Assembly (NCBI GenBank): GCA_043721195.1
Contig: JAYSRF010000194.1
Coordinates: 1-64,000 of the forward strand
Length of the DNA stretch: 64,000 nt
Direction of reading: 5' to 3'
Source of the DNA: Fluviicola sp043721195
Lineage (GTDB): Bacteria > Bacteroidota > Bacteroidia > Flavobacteriales_D > Crocinitomicaceae
Made by a program: the position numbers and the translations under genes. Of this stretch, positions 42,907 through 52,738 are shown in pieces. Position 1 is the first letter of the stretch. Every line of letters begins with the position of its first letter. The notes under the pieces were generated by a model. That model worked only from the letters and a program-made list of their open reading frames with translations, did no database searches and was not told the origin of the DNA.

Positions 42907-44142
42907 ATGAATAATCAAGAAAAAAGAAAATTCAGCGTACGAGAAATCAGACAGGATTTTCCTGCATTGAGGCAAACCATCTACGGGAAAAATCTCATTT
43001 ATTTTGATAACGGCGCAACTTCTCAAAAGCCGCAACTAGTATTAGATGCTATTAATCAATACTATAGCAAAAATAATGCGAATATTCATCGTGGTGTGCA
43101 TTTTATGAGCCAACAGGCTACCTCCGAATATGAAACATCAAGAAAGTACATTCAAGCATATATAAATGCAGAAAAATCAGAGGAAATTATTTTCACAAAA
43201 GGAACGACAGATGGAATCAATCTTGTAGCCTCTTCTTTTGGGGAATTACTTTCTGCAGGTGACGAAATTTTGATTTCTGCTATGGAACATCATTCCAACA
43301 TCGTGCCTTGGCAAATGCTTTGTGAACGAAAAGGATTGATTCTAAAAGTAATTCCTATCAATTCCAAAGGTGAGTTGAAACAGGATGCTTATTCAGAAAT
43401 GCTTTCTGAAAAAACGAAATTAGTAGCAGTTACGCATATTTCTAACACACTTGGCACAATCAATCCAATCAAGGAAATGATTGAAAAAGCTCACTTAGTT
43501 GGAGCAAAAGTGCTGATTGATGGAGCGCAAAGTATTCAGCATACCAAAATTGATGTACAAGATTTAGATTGCGATTTCTTTGTTTTTTCTGGACATAAAG
43601 TTTTTGGTCCAACCGGAATTGGAGTTTTGTATGGCAAAGAAGATTTATTAGACCGTATGCCGCCTTACCAAGGTGGTGGTGATATGATTGCCCGTGTGAC
43701 ATTTGAGCGCACAACCTACAATGAGTTACCGTTTAAATTTGAAGCTGGAACACCGCATATCGCTGGTGGAATTTGCCTTGGAACTGCTTTACAATACTTG
43801 AGTCAGTTTAACATCGAAGAAGTAGAGCAATATGAGCGCAGTTTAGCAGATTATGCGCAGGATTTACTTTCTACGTTTGAAGATTTAAAAATCATTGGAG
43901 CTGCGAAAAACAAAACAAGTGTGGTTTCTTTTCATGTCAATGGCATTCACCCTTTTGATATCGGGACTCTATTGGATAAACAAGGAATTGCAGTGAGAAC
44001 AGGTCATCATTGTACCCAACCTTTGATGGATATTTTTGGAATTCCAGGAACAATTCGTGCCTCATTTGCGTTTTACAATACACGAGAAGAAATTGATACG
44101 TTCATAGCTGCTGTGGAAAAAAGCATTACCATGTTACGCTAA
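42907..44142 (+). CDS. sufS: Cysteine desulfurase SufS
   Basis: 411 residues from ATG 42907; an ATG at 42892 lies upstream of the predicted -7 box. PLP enzyme that moves sulfur from cysteine to SufE. The PLP lysine is in FFVFSGHKVFGPTGIGVLYG and the catalytic cysteine in AVRTGHHCTQPLMD near the C-terminus. HisHis at MEHHSNIVPWQ is typical of class V aminotransferase-fold enzymes. It starts the second SUF block, overlapping the sigma-operon leader on the other strand. Confidence 0.95.
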   Translation: MNNQEKRKFSVREIRQDFPALRQTIYGKNLIYFDNGATSQKPQLVLDAINQYYSKNNANIHRGVHFMSQQATSEYETSRKYIQAYINAEKSEEIIFTKGTTDGINLVASSFGELLSAGDEILISAMEHHSNIVPWQMLCERKGLILKVIPINSKGELKQDAYSEMLSEKTKLVAVTHISNTLGTINPIKEMIEKAHLVGAKVLIDGAQSIQHTKIDVQDLDCDFFVFSGHKVFGPTGIGVLYGKEDLLDRMPPYQGGGDMIARVTFERTTYNELPFKFEAGTPHIAGGICLGTALQYLSQFNIEEVEQYERSLADYAQDLLSTFEDLKIIGAAKNKTSVVSFHVNGIHPFDIGTLLDKQGIAVRTGHHCTQPLMDIFGIPGTIRASFAFYNTREEIDTFIAAVEKSITMLR

Positions 44143-44146
44143 ACCA

Positions 44147-44566
44147 ATGAGTATGACAATAGAAGAAAAACAACAAGAAATCATTGACGAATTTGCTGTC
44201 TTTGATGATTGGATGGAAAAATACGAATACATCATTGATTTGGGGAAAGAATTACCATTAATTGATCCCACAAAAAAAACAGATGATCGACTCATTGAAG
44301 GTTGCCAATCGCGTGTTTGGTTAGATGCAACTATTGAAAATAATGAGATGCATTTAACTGCTGATTCAGATGCGATTATCACAAAAGGAATTATTGGTTT
44401 ATTGATTCGTGTAATGGATCAAGAAAGCCCAGAAACCATCGCTAAATCTGATATGCACTTTATTCGTGAAATAGGTCTTGCTGAACACCTTTCGCCTACT
44501 CGCGCCAATGGATTAGCAAGTATGGTAAAAAAAATAAAATTATTGGCTTTGTCCGCACTAGTTTAA
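44147..44566 (+). CDS. sufE: SufE family sulfur acceptor
   Basis: 139 residues. Accepts persulfide sulfur from SufS and passes it to SufB. The active cysteine is in LIEGCQSRVWLDA near residue 48. Family patterns KYEYIIDLGKELP and RANGLASMVKKIKLLA are present. Four bases separate it from sufS, so they are cotranscribed. Confidence 0.95.
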   Translation: MSMTIEEKQQEIIDEFAVFDDWMEKYEYIIDLGKELPLIDPTKKTDDRLIEGCQSRVWLDATIENNEMHLTADSDAIITKGIIGLLIRVMDQESPETIAKSDMHFIREIGLAEHLSPTRANGLASMVKKIKLLALSALV

Positions 44567-44572
44567 ATTGTT

Positions 44573-44878
44573 ATGGAATCATTAGAAGATAAAATCGTTG
44601 CTATTCTCAAAACAATCTACGACCCTGAAATCCCTGTTGATATTTATGAATTGGGGTTGATTTACGAAGTGCGCATAGATAAAGCTGCCCATGTTGATAT
44701 TGACATGACCCTTACTTCACCCAATTGTCCCGTTGCAGAATCACTTCCGCAGGATGTAAAAGCGAAAGTTGAATCCGTTGAAGGAGTTGAAACTGCTGAA
44801 ATTCACATTGTGTTTGATCCACCATGGGATAAAGATATGATGAGTGAAGAGGCAAAACTGGAATTGGGCTTTCTTTAA
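44573..44878 (+). CDS. SufT-like MIP18/DUF59 protein
   Basis: 101 residues of the MIP18 (DUF59) family, which aids Fe-S protein maturation. Hallmarks are DPEIPVDIYELGLIYEV and TLTSPNCPVAE, with the conserved cysteine, and the ending VFDPPWDKDMMSEEAK. It lies six bases from sufE, consistent with SufT in SUF operons. Confidence 0.9.
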   Translation: MESLEDKIVAILKTIYDPEIPVDIYELGLIYEVRIDKAAHVDIDMTLTSPNCPVAESLPQDVKAKVESVEGVETAEIHIVFDPPWDKDMMSEEAKLELGFL

Positions 44879-45026
44879 ACCTTTTTCAATTAAAATCTAA
44901 AAAATCTTCCTTCGTTCAGCCAACTTTTCAGAATGGCTTGCGTTTATGTTATGGTAATATTAACCAACTGTTAATTTAAGTGGGTGATATTGCTATATTT
45001 ATACATTAATCGCAACGAAACTACGA

Positions 45027-46166
45027 ATGAAAAAAACCTTACTACTCTTGTGTACCTTTGGGTATTCTTACGTTAGTTATAGTCAATACTGTACGGCATG
45101 TGGGCCTTCCAGTACAGCCGATTCAAATGTTGGATCTGTACAATTAACAGGTACTTCAGGAGCAATTAATTTCATTGGATGTCCTGGTGTTATTGGATTA
45201 CAAGATCTTACTGGAAGTCAATCAGCAACCTTAGGAGCAGGTTCAAATTACACCGCAAATATCCAATTTAGTACATGTGGCGGTAATTTCGCAGGAGCTG
45301 GAGAAGCGTGGATTGATTTTAATATTGACGGTGTTTTTGATGCATCTGAATCCATTGGAACATGGGTTGGAACTCCTCCTACTTCTTTGTCTGTGTTTAA
45401 TTTTACTGTTCCTCTTTCAGCTTTATCTGGCTCAACGCGCATGAAGGTTGTTCAACAAGAAGCAGGTGCATTACCAATTAATCCATGTGCTTCTTTTACG
45501 TGGGGCTCAACCATGGATTTTTCAATCATCATCTCGGGAGGTGTAGATTGCAGCTCTTATTTAGGTGATACACAACAAGATGCTATTGTCATCAATGCAT
45601 TACCCTATTCTACTACAGGTGATAATTCGTATTGTTATTTCAATCAAAACTTAGTGTATGCTTCTCCTGATATTTATTACCGATTGATCCCAACACCACA
45701 GCAAGCAAGTATTTCAGTTTCGCTTTGTGGATCCAATTTCGATACTTTTTTAACGGTTACAGATCCAGATGGAACTATCATTGCATACAACGATGATGGA
45801 AATTGTGGAACTTCTTCTGAATTAACTTTTTCAACCGCAGGAGTAGATACAGCTTACATTATAGTTGAAGGTTGGGGTACAGAATTGGGTGCATTTATAT
45901 TAAACATCGATGCAGAATATTTAGGTGTTGAAGCCTTTTCACAGAATGATTTAAAGTTGTATCCAAATCCAACGACTGGTAGTATTTTAATTGAAGGAAC
46001 AGTAGATGCTGCTGTTTCTATAATTGATAGTCGTGGATCAATCATCAAAACGTACGCTGATTATGCATCTAGTGAATTAGATCTTTCCTTTTTAAACGCA
46101 GGAATTTATTTCGTTGAAGTGATCGAAAACGGTCATACACAAACCATTAAACTTACAAAACAATGA
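45027..46166 (+). CDS. T9SS type A protein with GEVED and pre-peptidase-like domains
   Basis: 379 residues. Signal peptide ends about YSQYC. Residues about 25-165 match a GEVED domain (GEAWIDFNIDGVFDASESIG). Residues about 180-295 resemble a pre-peptidase C-terminal (PPC) beta domain with FDTFLTVTDPDGTIIAYNDD. The end (LYPNPTTGSILIEG) is a type A sorting domain. Its last four bases overlap the next kelch gene (ATGA), opening a five-gene operon. No catalytic domain is seen, so an adhesive or structural role is most likely. Confidence 0.88.
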   Translation: MKKTLLLLCTFGYSYVSYSQYCTACGPSSTADSNVGSVQLTGTSGAINFIGCPGVIGLQDLTGSQSATLGAGSNYTANIQFSTCGGNFAGAGEAWIDFNIDGVFDASESIGTWVGTPPTSLSVFNFTVPLSALSGSTRMKVVQQEAGALPINPCASFTWGSTMDFSIIISGGVDCSSYLGDTQQDAIVINALPYSTTGDNSYCYFNQNLVYASPDIYYRLIPTPQQASISVSLCGSNFDTFLTVTDPDGTIIAYNDDGNCGTSSELTFSTAGVDTAYIIVEGWGTELGAFILNIDAEYLGVEAFSQNDLKLYPNPTTGSILIEGTVDAAVSIIDSRGSIIKTYADYASSELDLSFLNAGIYFVEVIENGHTQTIKLTKQ

Positions 46167-47323
46167 TAAAAACGCTTCTACTCGCGGTGATTATTGTTTT
46201 TAGTAATCTTGCGAACGCTCAAAACTGGGATGCAAAAGCTGATTTTGGAGCAATTGGACGACACAGAGCGTCTGGATTTAGCATAGGAAATAAAGGATAT
46301 ATTGGGCTTGGTCACATGAATGGTGGTGGTCCAAATATTGTTTATCAAGATTGGTGGCAATACGATCCTGCTTCCAATTCTTGGACACAAAAAGCAGATT
46401 ATGCGAATGGAGTTCCGAATTATGCTGCCATTGCTTTTAGTACTTCAACCAAAGGATATATTGGCGGTGGAACAGCATTTACTAGCGAATTCTTTTGTTA
46501 TGACCCTGTTACTAATTTGTGGACAGCGGTCTCAAATTGCCCAACGAATGTCAACGACCAAACTGCCTTTGCAATTAATGAAAAAGGCTATGTAATTGAT
46601 GGCAATCTTTTTGTAGAATATGACCCGAGCACAGATAGTTGGACGTATAAACAATCAATTCCAACAAGTTGTGCAGTTTGGAGTAGCTCATTTGTTATCG
46701 GAGGAAGTGCTTTTTTAAAAAGTGGTAATCTATTCTATGAATACAAAGCAAGTCAAGATCAATGGATTCCGAGAAGTAATTTCCCTGGCTCAGCTACTGG
46801 TGGAGCAGTTGCCTTTTCAACATTTAACAAAGGATATATCGTTTCTGGTTATGCGGGGTCGCTTGCTTTAGTCAATAAGGAGGTGTGGGAATTTAATCCT
46901 GCAACCAATACATGGACTCAGAAAGAAGATTTTGAAGGTTCCGCAAGACGCTTTTCCGTTGGTTTTTCCATCAATAATCGCGGTTATTTAGGAACTGGAA
47001 CGAATGGAATCAACTTCAATGATTTTTGGGCTTACGATAATTTTGCTGAAACTGCAGAGTTGAATCCGTTCCTAGTATCATGCACAGCATTTCCAAATCC
47101 AGCAACGGAATCGATTCAATTTAAATTATCGGATGCTCTTGGTAATGAAACGTGGCAGTTACAGATTGTAAGCACAACCGGGGAAATTGTCCACCATTCT
47201 GAACATACTGGTCAAGAAGCAACTTTCGAACGTGGCACGCTTAGCAATGGAACGTATTTTTATCAACTCATTTGTGCGGGGAAAACAGTCGCTACGGATG
47301 AATTTCAATTGATTGGATTATGA
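46163..47323 (+). CDS. Kelch-repeat T9SS type A protein 1
   Basis: 386 residues with signal peptide (NLANAQNW). Five to six kelch-type units, each with a pattern like WEFNPATNTWTQKEDFEGSA and GFSINNRGYLGTG, form a predicted beta-propeller. The sorting domain begins near FPNPATESIQFKL. It overlaps both neighbours by four bases. The three kelch proteins here are paralogues, so the set arose by tandem duplication. Ligand unknown. Confidence 0.88.
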   Translation: MIKTLLLAVIIVFSNLANAQNWDAKADFGAIGRHRASGFSIGNKGYIGLGHMNGGGPNIVYQDWWQYDPASNSWTQKADYANGVPNYAAIAFSTSTKGYIGGGTAFTSEFFCYDPVTNLWTAVSNCPTNVNDQTAFAINEKGYVIDGNLFVEYDPSTDSWTYKQSIPTSCAVWSSSFVIGGSAFLKSGNLFYEYKASQDQWIPRSNFPGSATGGAVAFSTFNKGYIVSGYAGSLALVNKEVWEFNPATNTWTQKEDFEGSARRFSVGFSINNRGYLGTGTNGINFNDFWAYDNFAETAELNPFLVSCTAFPNPATESIQFKLSDALGNETWQLQIVSTTGEIVHHSEHTGQEATFERGTLSNGTYFYQLICAGKTVATDEFQLIGL

Positions 47324-48540
47324 TGCGATTATTACTTCTACTAACAGTTCTAATTGGCAGTCAAAACAGCATTTGGTGTCAAAATTCATGGTTAGATCGA
47401 GCCGAATTAACTGGATTCAAGCGCGAACAAGCTGTAGGATTTTCAATTGGAGATAAAGGATATGTCGGAACTGGAGTGGATACTTCTGAAACCGTATTAA
47501 AGGATTTTTGGGAATACGATCCAATCCTAGATAGTTGGACACAAAAAGCAGATTTACCAGGAGTTGCCAGAAGAAATGCAATCGGTTTTGGTTTCGATGA
47601 CAAAGGATATCTTGGTACAGGATTAGACAATGATGAAGCACTGACGGGTGTTAAATTGAACGATTTTTGGGAATACACACCTGCAACAAATTCTTGGGTG
47701 CAAAAAGCAAATTTCCCGGGATCAGGCGGTTTAGGACTTTATTATGCAACTGCATTTACAGCCGATTCAAAAGGATACATCTGTGGAGGTAAACTTGGTC
47801 CAAGTCTATACACGAGCGAAATGTGGGAATACAAACCGAGTATTGACCAATGGACAATGCGCGCTTCTTTTCCAGGAGGAATTCGGTACAACATGAGCAG
47901 TTTGACAGTGAATAACGTAGCATTTGTTGGATTAGGAACGGATCAAAATAATTACAGAAATGATTGGTGGAAATACAATCCTGCGACGAACATTTGGGTA
48001 GCACAACCTAATTTCATTGGAGGCGCTCGAGGTGGTGCCAGTACATTTACAATTGGTTCAAAAGGATATGTTTGTCTCGGAACGAATGGTGGTTTAAAAG
48101 ACGATTTATGGGAATTTGATCCCATCATGGAAACGTGGTCACCAAGAGCTAATTTTGGCGGAAGTCAGCGTAAACAAGCCATTTCATTTTCTATTGGAAA
48201 CCGCGGATTTGTTGGAACTGGATCAGGAGTTTCAGGAAAAAAACGCACATTTTTCGAATACGTTCCAGCCATTTCATTAGGTACGGATGAACTCAGCGAT
48301 GTTAACATTACTTGCTTTCCCAATCCAACTACTGATTTTTTCCAGATTCAAACTGATCAAGCTGAATTGACGAAAGCTGTTTTGTATTCTTCACAAGGTC
48401 AAATTGTGGCTTCTTATTCTAAAGACAATTCCAACTGGAACTGCTCACGAAATGGCTTACCCACAGGAGCATATTACCTGGTTTTACAAACTGAGCTAGG
48501 AGAAAATCGTCATCAACAAACAATTCAATTCATTGACTAG
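47320..48540 (+). CDS. Kelch-repeat T9SS type A protein 2
   Basis: 406 residues with signal peptide (QNSIWCQNS). Six kelch units with WEYDPILDSWTQKADLPGVA and FSIGDKGYVGTG motifs, and a sorting domain at CFPNPTTDFFQIQ. It is the closest relative of the flanking kelch genes in repeat phrasing. Coupled to its upstream neighbour by ATGA overlap and only one base from the start of the next. Confidence 0.88.
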   Translation: MMRLLLLLTVLIGSQNSIWCQNSWLDRAELTGFKREQAVGFSIGDKGYVGTGVDTSETVLKDFWEYDPILDSWTQKADLPGVARRNAIGFGFDDKGYLGTGLDNDEALTGVKLNDFWEYTPATNSWVQKANFPGSGGLGLYYATAFTADSKGYICGGKLGPSLYTSEMWEYKPSIDQWTMRASFPGGIRYNMSSLTVNNVAFVGLGTDQNNYRNDWWKYNPATNIWVAQPNFIGGARGGASTFTIGSKGYVCLGTNGGLKDDLWEFDPIMETWSPRANFGGSQRKQAISFSIGNRGFVGTGSGVSGKKRTFFEYVPAISLGTDELSDVNITCFPNPTTDFFQIQTDQAELTKAVLYSSQGQIVASYSKDNSNWNCSRNGLPTGAYYLVLQTELGENRHQQTIQFID

Positions 48541-48541
48541 C

Positions 48542-49744
48542 ATGAAATTATTTAGTAGAATTTTTCTTTTCTGTTGTGTTGCTGCTCCAGCCTTCGGTCA
48601 GAATACGTGGTTTCCTGTTGATTCATTGAATGGTTCACCCAAATCGGTTGCAACCAGTTTTGTGTTAAATGATGAAGGATATGTTGTTGGCGGATTAACG
48701 GACGGTAGTTTTTCACGAAAAATGTATTCTTACAATATAGCTCAAGATGATTGGGATGCTGAGCCATCTTGGGGTGGTGAATTGGGTTCAGGTCAGAATC
48801 GTGGAAGCGCAGTGAGTTTTGTGATCAATGAAAAAGCCTATGTGGGTTTAGGTCAAGGGAATACTGCTGGATTTTACAATGACTTTTGGGAATACAATCC
48901 ACTGGACACAACTTGGACACAAAAAGCCAATTTTACTGGATCGGCACGCAGAAGTGCTGTTGGATTTTCAATTGATGGTATTGGCTATGTTGGAACAGGA
49001 CAAGACGAGGCAGGAATGACGCGTGATTTCTTTTCTTATGATGCTGTTACAAATTCATGGAATCAACTCAATAATTTTACAGGAACTGCTCGCAAAAGTG
49101 CCGTTGCTTTTACGCTAGGTGGCAATGCTTATATCGGAACAGGTGATGATGGGGTTTTGTTGAAAGATTTCTGGCAATACAATCCAACAACTGATTCGTG
49201 GATTCAACGACCAGATCTTCCTGGAATGAGCAGAGCTGGTGCAGTAGCATGGGGTGAATTTCCCACTGGATTTATATCATGCGGTGAAGATGCCAATGGC
49301 GTATTTTTAAAGGATCTTTGGGAATACAATTTCTTTGGAAATGTTTGGCAACAGCGGGCAGATTTACCTGGTCCAGCTAGGAAGCATGCAACAGCTTTTT
49401 GTATCAATGGAATTGGATTTGTAGGCTCGGGATATAACGACATTTTTCTCGATGATTTTTATGCCTATATCCCATTGTTAGGAACGAATGAATTAGAGCA
49501 AATAACGCTTGAGGTGTATCCCAATCCTGCCACTGAACAATTGATTCTTCGAACGGAATATTCCTTCACTAGTCTCATTGTAACGGATGCAAATGGAAAA
49601 ATAATTCCTGTTGAACTAACCTCTACTGGAGAAAATGCTAATTTAAGCATGCAACTGGAAGGACTATCAAGTGGTCATTATTTCATTGCTGGCGAAACAA
49701 AAAACGGTCAATTTGTTCACACTTCTTTTATTAAAATCCCGTGA
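48542..49744 (+). CDS. Kelch-repeat T9SS type A protein 3
   Basis: 400 residues from ATG 48542, preferred over a TTG at 48533. Signal peptide AAPAFGQN. Kelch units such as WEYNPLDTTWTQKANFTGSA and GFSIDGIGYVGTGQDE, and sorting domain at VYPNPATEQLILR. The TGA overlaps the GTG start of the DUF4907 gene (GTGA). Confidence 0.87.
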   Translation: MKLFSRIFLFCCVAAPAFGQNTWFPVDSLNGSPKSVATSFVLNDEGYVVGGLTDGSFSRKMYSYNIAQDDWDAEPSWGGELGSGQNRGSAVSFVINEKAYVGLGQGNTAGFYNDFWEYNPLDTTWTQKANFTGSARRSAVGFSIDGIGYVGTGQDEAGMTRDFFSYDAVTNSWNQLNNFTGTARKSAVAFTLGGNAYIGTGDDGVLLKDFWQYNPTTDSWIQRPDLPGMSRAGAVAWGEFPTGFISCGEDANGVFLKDLWEYNFFGNVWQQRADLPGPARKHATAFCINGIGFVGSGYNDIFLDDFYAYIPLLGTNELEQITLEVYPNPATEQLILRTEYSFTSLIVTDANGKIIPVELTSTGENANLSMQLEGLSSGHYFIAGETKNGQFVHTSFIKIP

Positions 49745-50151
49745 AAATAGTTGCCTTATTTATTGGAATACTGATACTTTCTGCTTGCAGTGAAGAGCAA
49801 CCAATTCTTGAAAAAGCACAACAACAAATCCCTGAAACGAATGAACCTGCTGCGTCACACATGACTCATACTGATTCGATTAAAGCTCCAAAAACAAGTT
49901 CTTCCAAAAAAACGAGTCCGTATCATTATACAACGATTTACACAGACCAGATCGGTTGGGGATATGATATTTTAGAAAATTCCAGTGTGCGCATTCATCA
50001 ACCACACATTCCAGCGGTACAAGGAAATCAAGGGTTTAAATCTGCAAGTGACGCAGCAAAGGTGGCTGAAAAAATCATTGAAAAACTCGATAAGGGAATC
50101 ATGCCACCAACGTTGAGTATAGCTGAAATGGAGGAATTGGGGGTTTTGTAA
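49741..50151 (+). CDS. DUF4907 lipoprotein (GTG start)
   Basis: 136 residues beginning with GTG, a choice forced by the GTGA overlap and the complete lipoprotein signal (LILSACSEE). The C-terminal half matches DUF4907: IGWGYDILENSSVRIHQPHI, then QGFKSASDAAKVAEKII. DUF4907 proteins are small Bacteroidetes lipoproteins of unknown role found next to kelch proteins, as here, which supports a functional link. Confidence 0.82.
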   Translation: MKIVALFIGILILSACSEEQPILEKAQQQIPETNEPAASHMTHTDSIKAPKTSSSKKTSPYHYTTIYTDQIGWGYDILENSSVRIHQPHIPAVQGNQGFKSASDAAKVAEKIIEKLDKGIMPPTLSIAEMEELGVL

Positions 50152-50452
50152 GACACATATTACAGATCGTTTCTAACGATTTTAGTTAAACTATAATTTC
50201 TTCCGTAATCCCGCAATATTACGGAACGTATAACATTCAAAATCAGAAGATTAGATATTTTAATAGGGTTGTTTTATTACAACTCATCAATATTTCATGA
50301 TACGAATTTCAAAAAACACTTGGATCAACCGTATAATCAATCTTCCTAACTTCAGGTTACTATCTTATCATTGCACAAATTGTGTTAATTCAATAAGTCT
50401 TGGGGATTCAACCTTACTCCCTATTTCCACTCGTTAAATGGAAAAGACTTCG
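50152..50452. other. Gap between the kelch operon and fabF
   Basis: No gene seen. TTCCGTAAT (50201-50209) and ATTACGGAA (50218-50226) form a nine-pair hairpin about 50 bases after the DUF4907 stop, a possible transcript end without a T run. The rest is AT-rich and featureless. Confidence 0.45.
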
Positions 50453-50460
50453 TAAATTTG
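50453..50460 (+). promoter_or_regulatory. fabF promoter -7 box TAAATTTG
   Basis: TAAATTTG fits TAnnTTTG, 19 bases before the fabF ATG. No convincing -33 TTG at the usual spacing. Confidence 0.45.
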
Positions 50461-50479
50461 CAGACTCTAAAAATTGTAT

Positions 50480-51727
50480 ATGACACGTCGTGTAGTAGTA
50501 ACAGGATTAGGTGCATTGACTCCTATTGGAAATGATGTAAATGAATTCTGGACCAATATAGTTGCTGGGAAAAGCGGAGCTGGACCAATCACAAAATTCA
50601 ATACTTCAAAGTTTAAAACAACCTTTGCATGTGAGCTGAAAGGATTTGATCCGAAAGCCCATTTTGATGTAAAGGAAATCCGTAAATACGATCCATTTTC
50701 GCAATATGCATTAGTTGCAGTAGAACAAGCTGTCAATGATGCGAACATCGATTTTTCTCAACTAAACAGAGATCGAATTGGTGTGATTTGGGGATCTGGA
50801 AACGGTGGAATCCAAACATTCCAAGATCAAATGATTGAATACTGTGATGGTGATGGTACACCACGATTTACACCCTTTTTCATTCCACGGATTTTAGTCG
50901 ATATTGCTTCTGGAATTATTTCCATAAAATACGGTTTACGCGGGGTGAATTTCTGCCCTGTTTCAGCTTGTGCCACTTCCAACACAGCCATCATTGAAGC
51001 GTTTAACTATATCAAATGGGGAAAAGCAAACATGGTGATAACGGGTGGTTCGGAAGCAGCTATTACCCAATCGGCAATTGGTGGGTTTTCTTCTGCTCAA
51101 GCGCTTTCAAAACGCAACGATGATCCAGCAAAAGCTTCACGTCCGTTTGATACCAATCGTGATGGATTTGTAATGGGTGAAGGAGCTGGCGCATTGATTT
51201 TAGAAGACTTAGATCATGCTATTGCTCGAGGAGCAAAAATTTATGGCGAAGTTGTAGGTGGTGGTCACGCTGCAGACGCTTATCATTTAACCGGAACGCA
51301 CCCAGAAGGTGATGGAGCAGTTTTAGGAATGGAAGAAGCCATGCGCGAAGCTGGAATTACTGCCGCTGATATTGATTATATCAACATGCATGCAACTTCT
51401 ACTCCACAAGGCGACAACAGTGAACTCATTGCTGCAAAACGGGTTTTTGGCGAACGAAAATCACTGAGTATCTCTGGAACAAAATCCATGACGGGGCATT
51501 TATTAGGTGCTGCTGGTGCGGTTGAAGCCATTGCATGTATTAAAGCACTTCAAACGGGAATTGTTCCGCCAACCATCAATACAGAAAATATTGAACCAGA
51601 GTTCGCACATTTATTCGATTTTCCACTTGGAAAAGGAGTGAAAAAAGACCTCAATTACGCCATGAGTAACACCTTTGGTTTTGGTGGTCACATTGCTTCG
51701 GTTGTGATGAAAAAATGGGATAATTAA
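50480..51727 (+). CDS. fabF: Beta-ketoacyl-ACP synthase II
   Basis: Condenses malonyl-ACP with acyl-ACP in fatty acid elongation. 415 residues from ATG 50480 (a TTG at 50474 was not used). Catalytic triad Cys164 (VSACATSNTAI), His304 (NMHATSTPQGD) and His340 (KSMTGHLLGAAGA), matching FabF numbering. It is usually preceded by acpP; none is found here. Confidence 0.95.
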   Translation: MTRRVVVTGLGALTPIGNDVNEFWTNIVAGKSGAGPITKFNTSKFKTTFACELKGFDPKAHFDVKEIRKYDPFSQYALVAVEQAVNDANIDFSQLNRDRIGVIWGSGNGGIQTFQDQMIEYCDGDGTPRFTPFFIPRILVDIASGIISIKYGLRGVNFCPVSACATSNTAIIEAFNYIKWGKANMVITGGSEAAITQSAIGGFSSAQALSKRNDDPAKASRPFDTNRDGFVMGEGAGALILEDLDHAIARGAKIYGEVVGGGHAADAYHLTGTHPEGDGAVLGMEEAMREAGITAADIDYINMHATSTPQGDNSELIAAKRVFGERKSLSISGTKSMTGHLLGAAGAVEAIACIKALQTGIVPPTINTENIEPEFAHLFDFPLGKGVKKDLNYAMSNTFGFGGHIASVVMKKWDN

Positions 51728-51757
51728 TTCGCTCTAAACACTTCAATAAAACAGTTC

Positions 51758-52738
51758 ATGGAACAAGATTCGGTACGATTAAATAAATTCATCAGTGAAA
51801 GTGGCTTGTGTTCTCGCCGTGATGCTGACCGTTTCATTGAAAAAGGAGCTGTTTTTATCAATGGACGAAAAGCGGTAATTGGTGATCAGGTAAAACCAGG
51901 CGATCGTGTTCGTGTCAATGGAAATGACATTGAACCGATGGAAGCGGAAGATTTAATCTTCATTGCGCTGAACAAACCTGTTGGCGTTACTTCTACTACG
52001 GAAGAAGGTGTACGCGATAATATTGTGCAATACATTCACCACCACAAACGGATCTTTCCCATTGGTCGTTTAGATAAAGACTCACAAGGATTGATTTTCT
52101 TGACCAATAATGGCGATTTAGTCAATAAAATACTGCGTGCTGGGAATAATCACGAAAAAGAATACGTTGTAACGGTCGATAAACCGCTTACTGAAGCTGT
52201 CATTCAAAGGATGTCAACAGGTGTTCCGATGCTTGGAACGACAACCAAAAAGTGTAAAGTTATTCAAGAAACACCGACGATTTTCAGGATTGTTTTGGTA
52301 CAAGGCTTGAACCGTCAGATTCGTCGGATGTGCGAATACTTTGGCTATGAAGTGTTGAAATTAGAACGTGTTCGCATCATGAATGTTCCGTTGAAAGGAT
52401 TGGAATTGGGTGATTGGCGCGATTTGACGCAGCGGGAAATGGAGTCAATTTATGCTTTGTTAGAAGACTCAACTTCGGAAGCACCTAAAGCGAATCCACA
52501 AAATCACAAACCCAAGACGAAGCCAAAATCGAACACGCCTCCTCGCAATTCATCTGGAAAAAAACCGGGGTCAAAAAAGCCAACAGAAACCAGATTTGGT
52601 GCTCGATCTGAAAATTCACGAGGAGCAAAATCGGGTGGAAAACCAGGCGGAAAATCTACAGGAAATAATCCTGATAATCGCAGTCGTACAACCGGTTCTG
52701 CGGGTAGAAAAACTGGTGGACGAAAAGGCGGCAGTTGA
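51758..52738 (+). CDS. RluB/RluF-type pseudouridine synthase with basic tail
   Basis: 326 residues. S4 domain at about 5-55 (LNKFISESGLCSRRDADRFI), then the catalytic domain with GRLDKDSQGLIFLTNNG and NRQIRRMCEYFGYEVLKLER. These enzymes modify 23S or 16S rRNA. The final 85 residues are a low-complexity, Lys/Arg/Gly/Ser-rich tail (KPKTKPKS, GGKPGGKSTG), probably an RNA-binding or disordered extension. It is 30 bases after fabF. Confidence 0.9.
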   Translation: MEQDSVRLNKFISESGLCSRRDADRFIEKGAVFINGRKAVIGDQVKPGDRVRVNGNDIEPMEAEDLIFIALNKPVGVTSTTEEGVRDNIVQYIHHHKRIFPIGRLDKDSQGLIFLTNNGDLVNKILRAGNNHEKEYVVTVDKPLTEAVIQRMSTGVPMLGTTTKKCKVIQETPTIFRIVLVQGLNRQIRRMCEYFGYEVLKLERVRIMNVPLKGLELGDWRDLTQREMESIYALLEDSTSEAPKANPQNHKPKTKPKSNTPPRNSSGKKPGSKKPTETRFGARSENSRGAKSGGKPGGKSTGNNPDNRSRTTGSAGRKTGGRKGGS

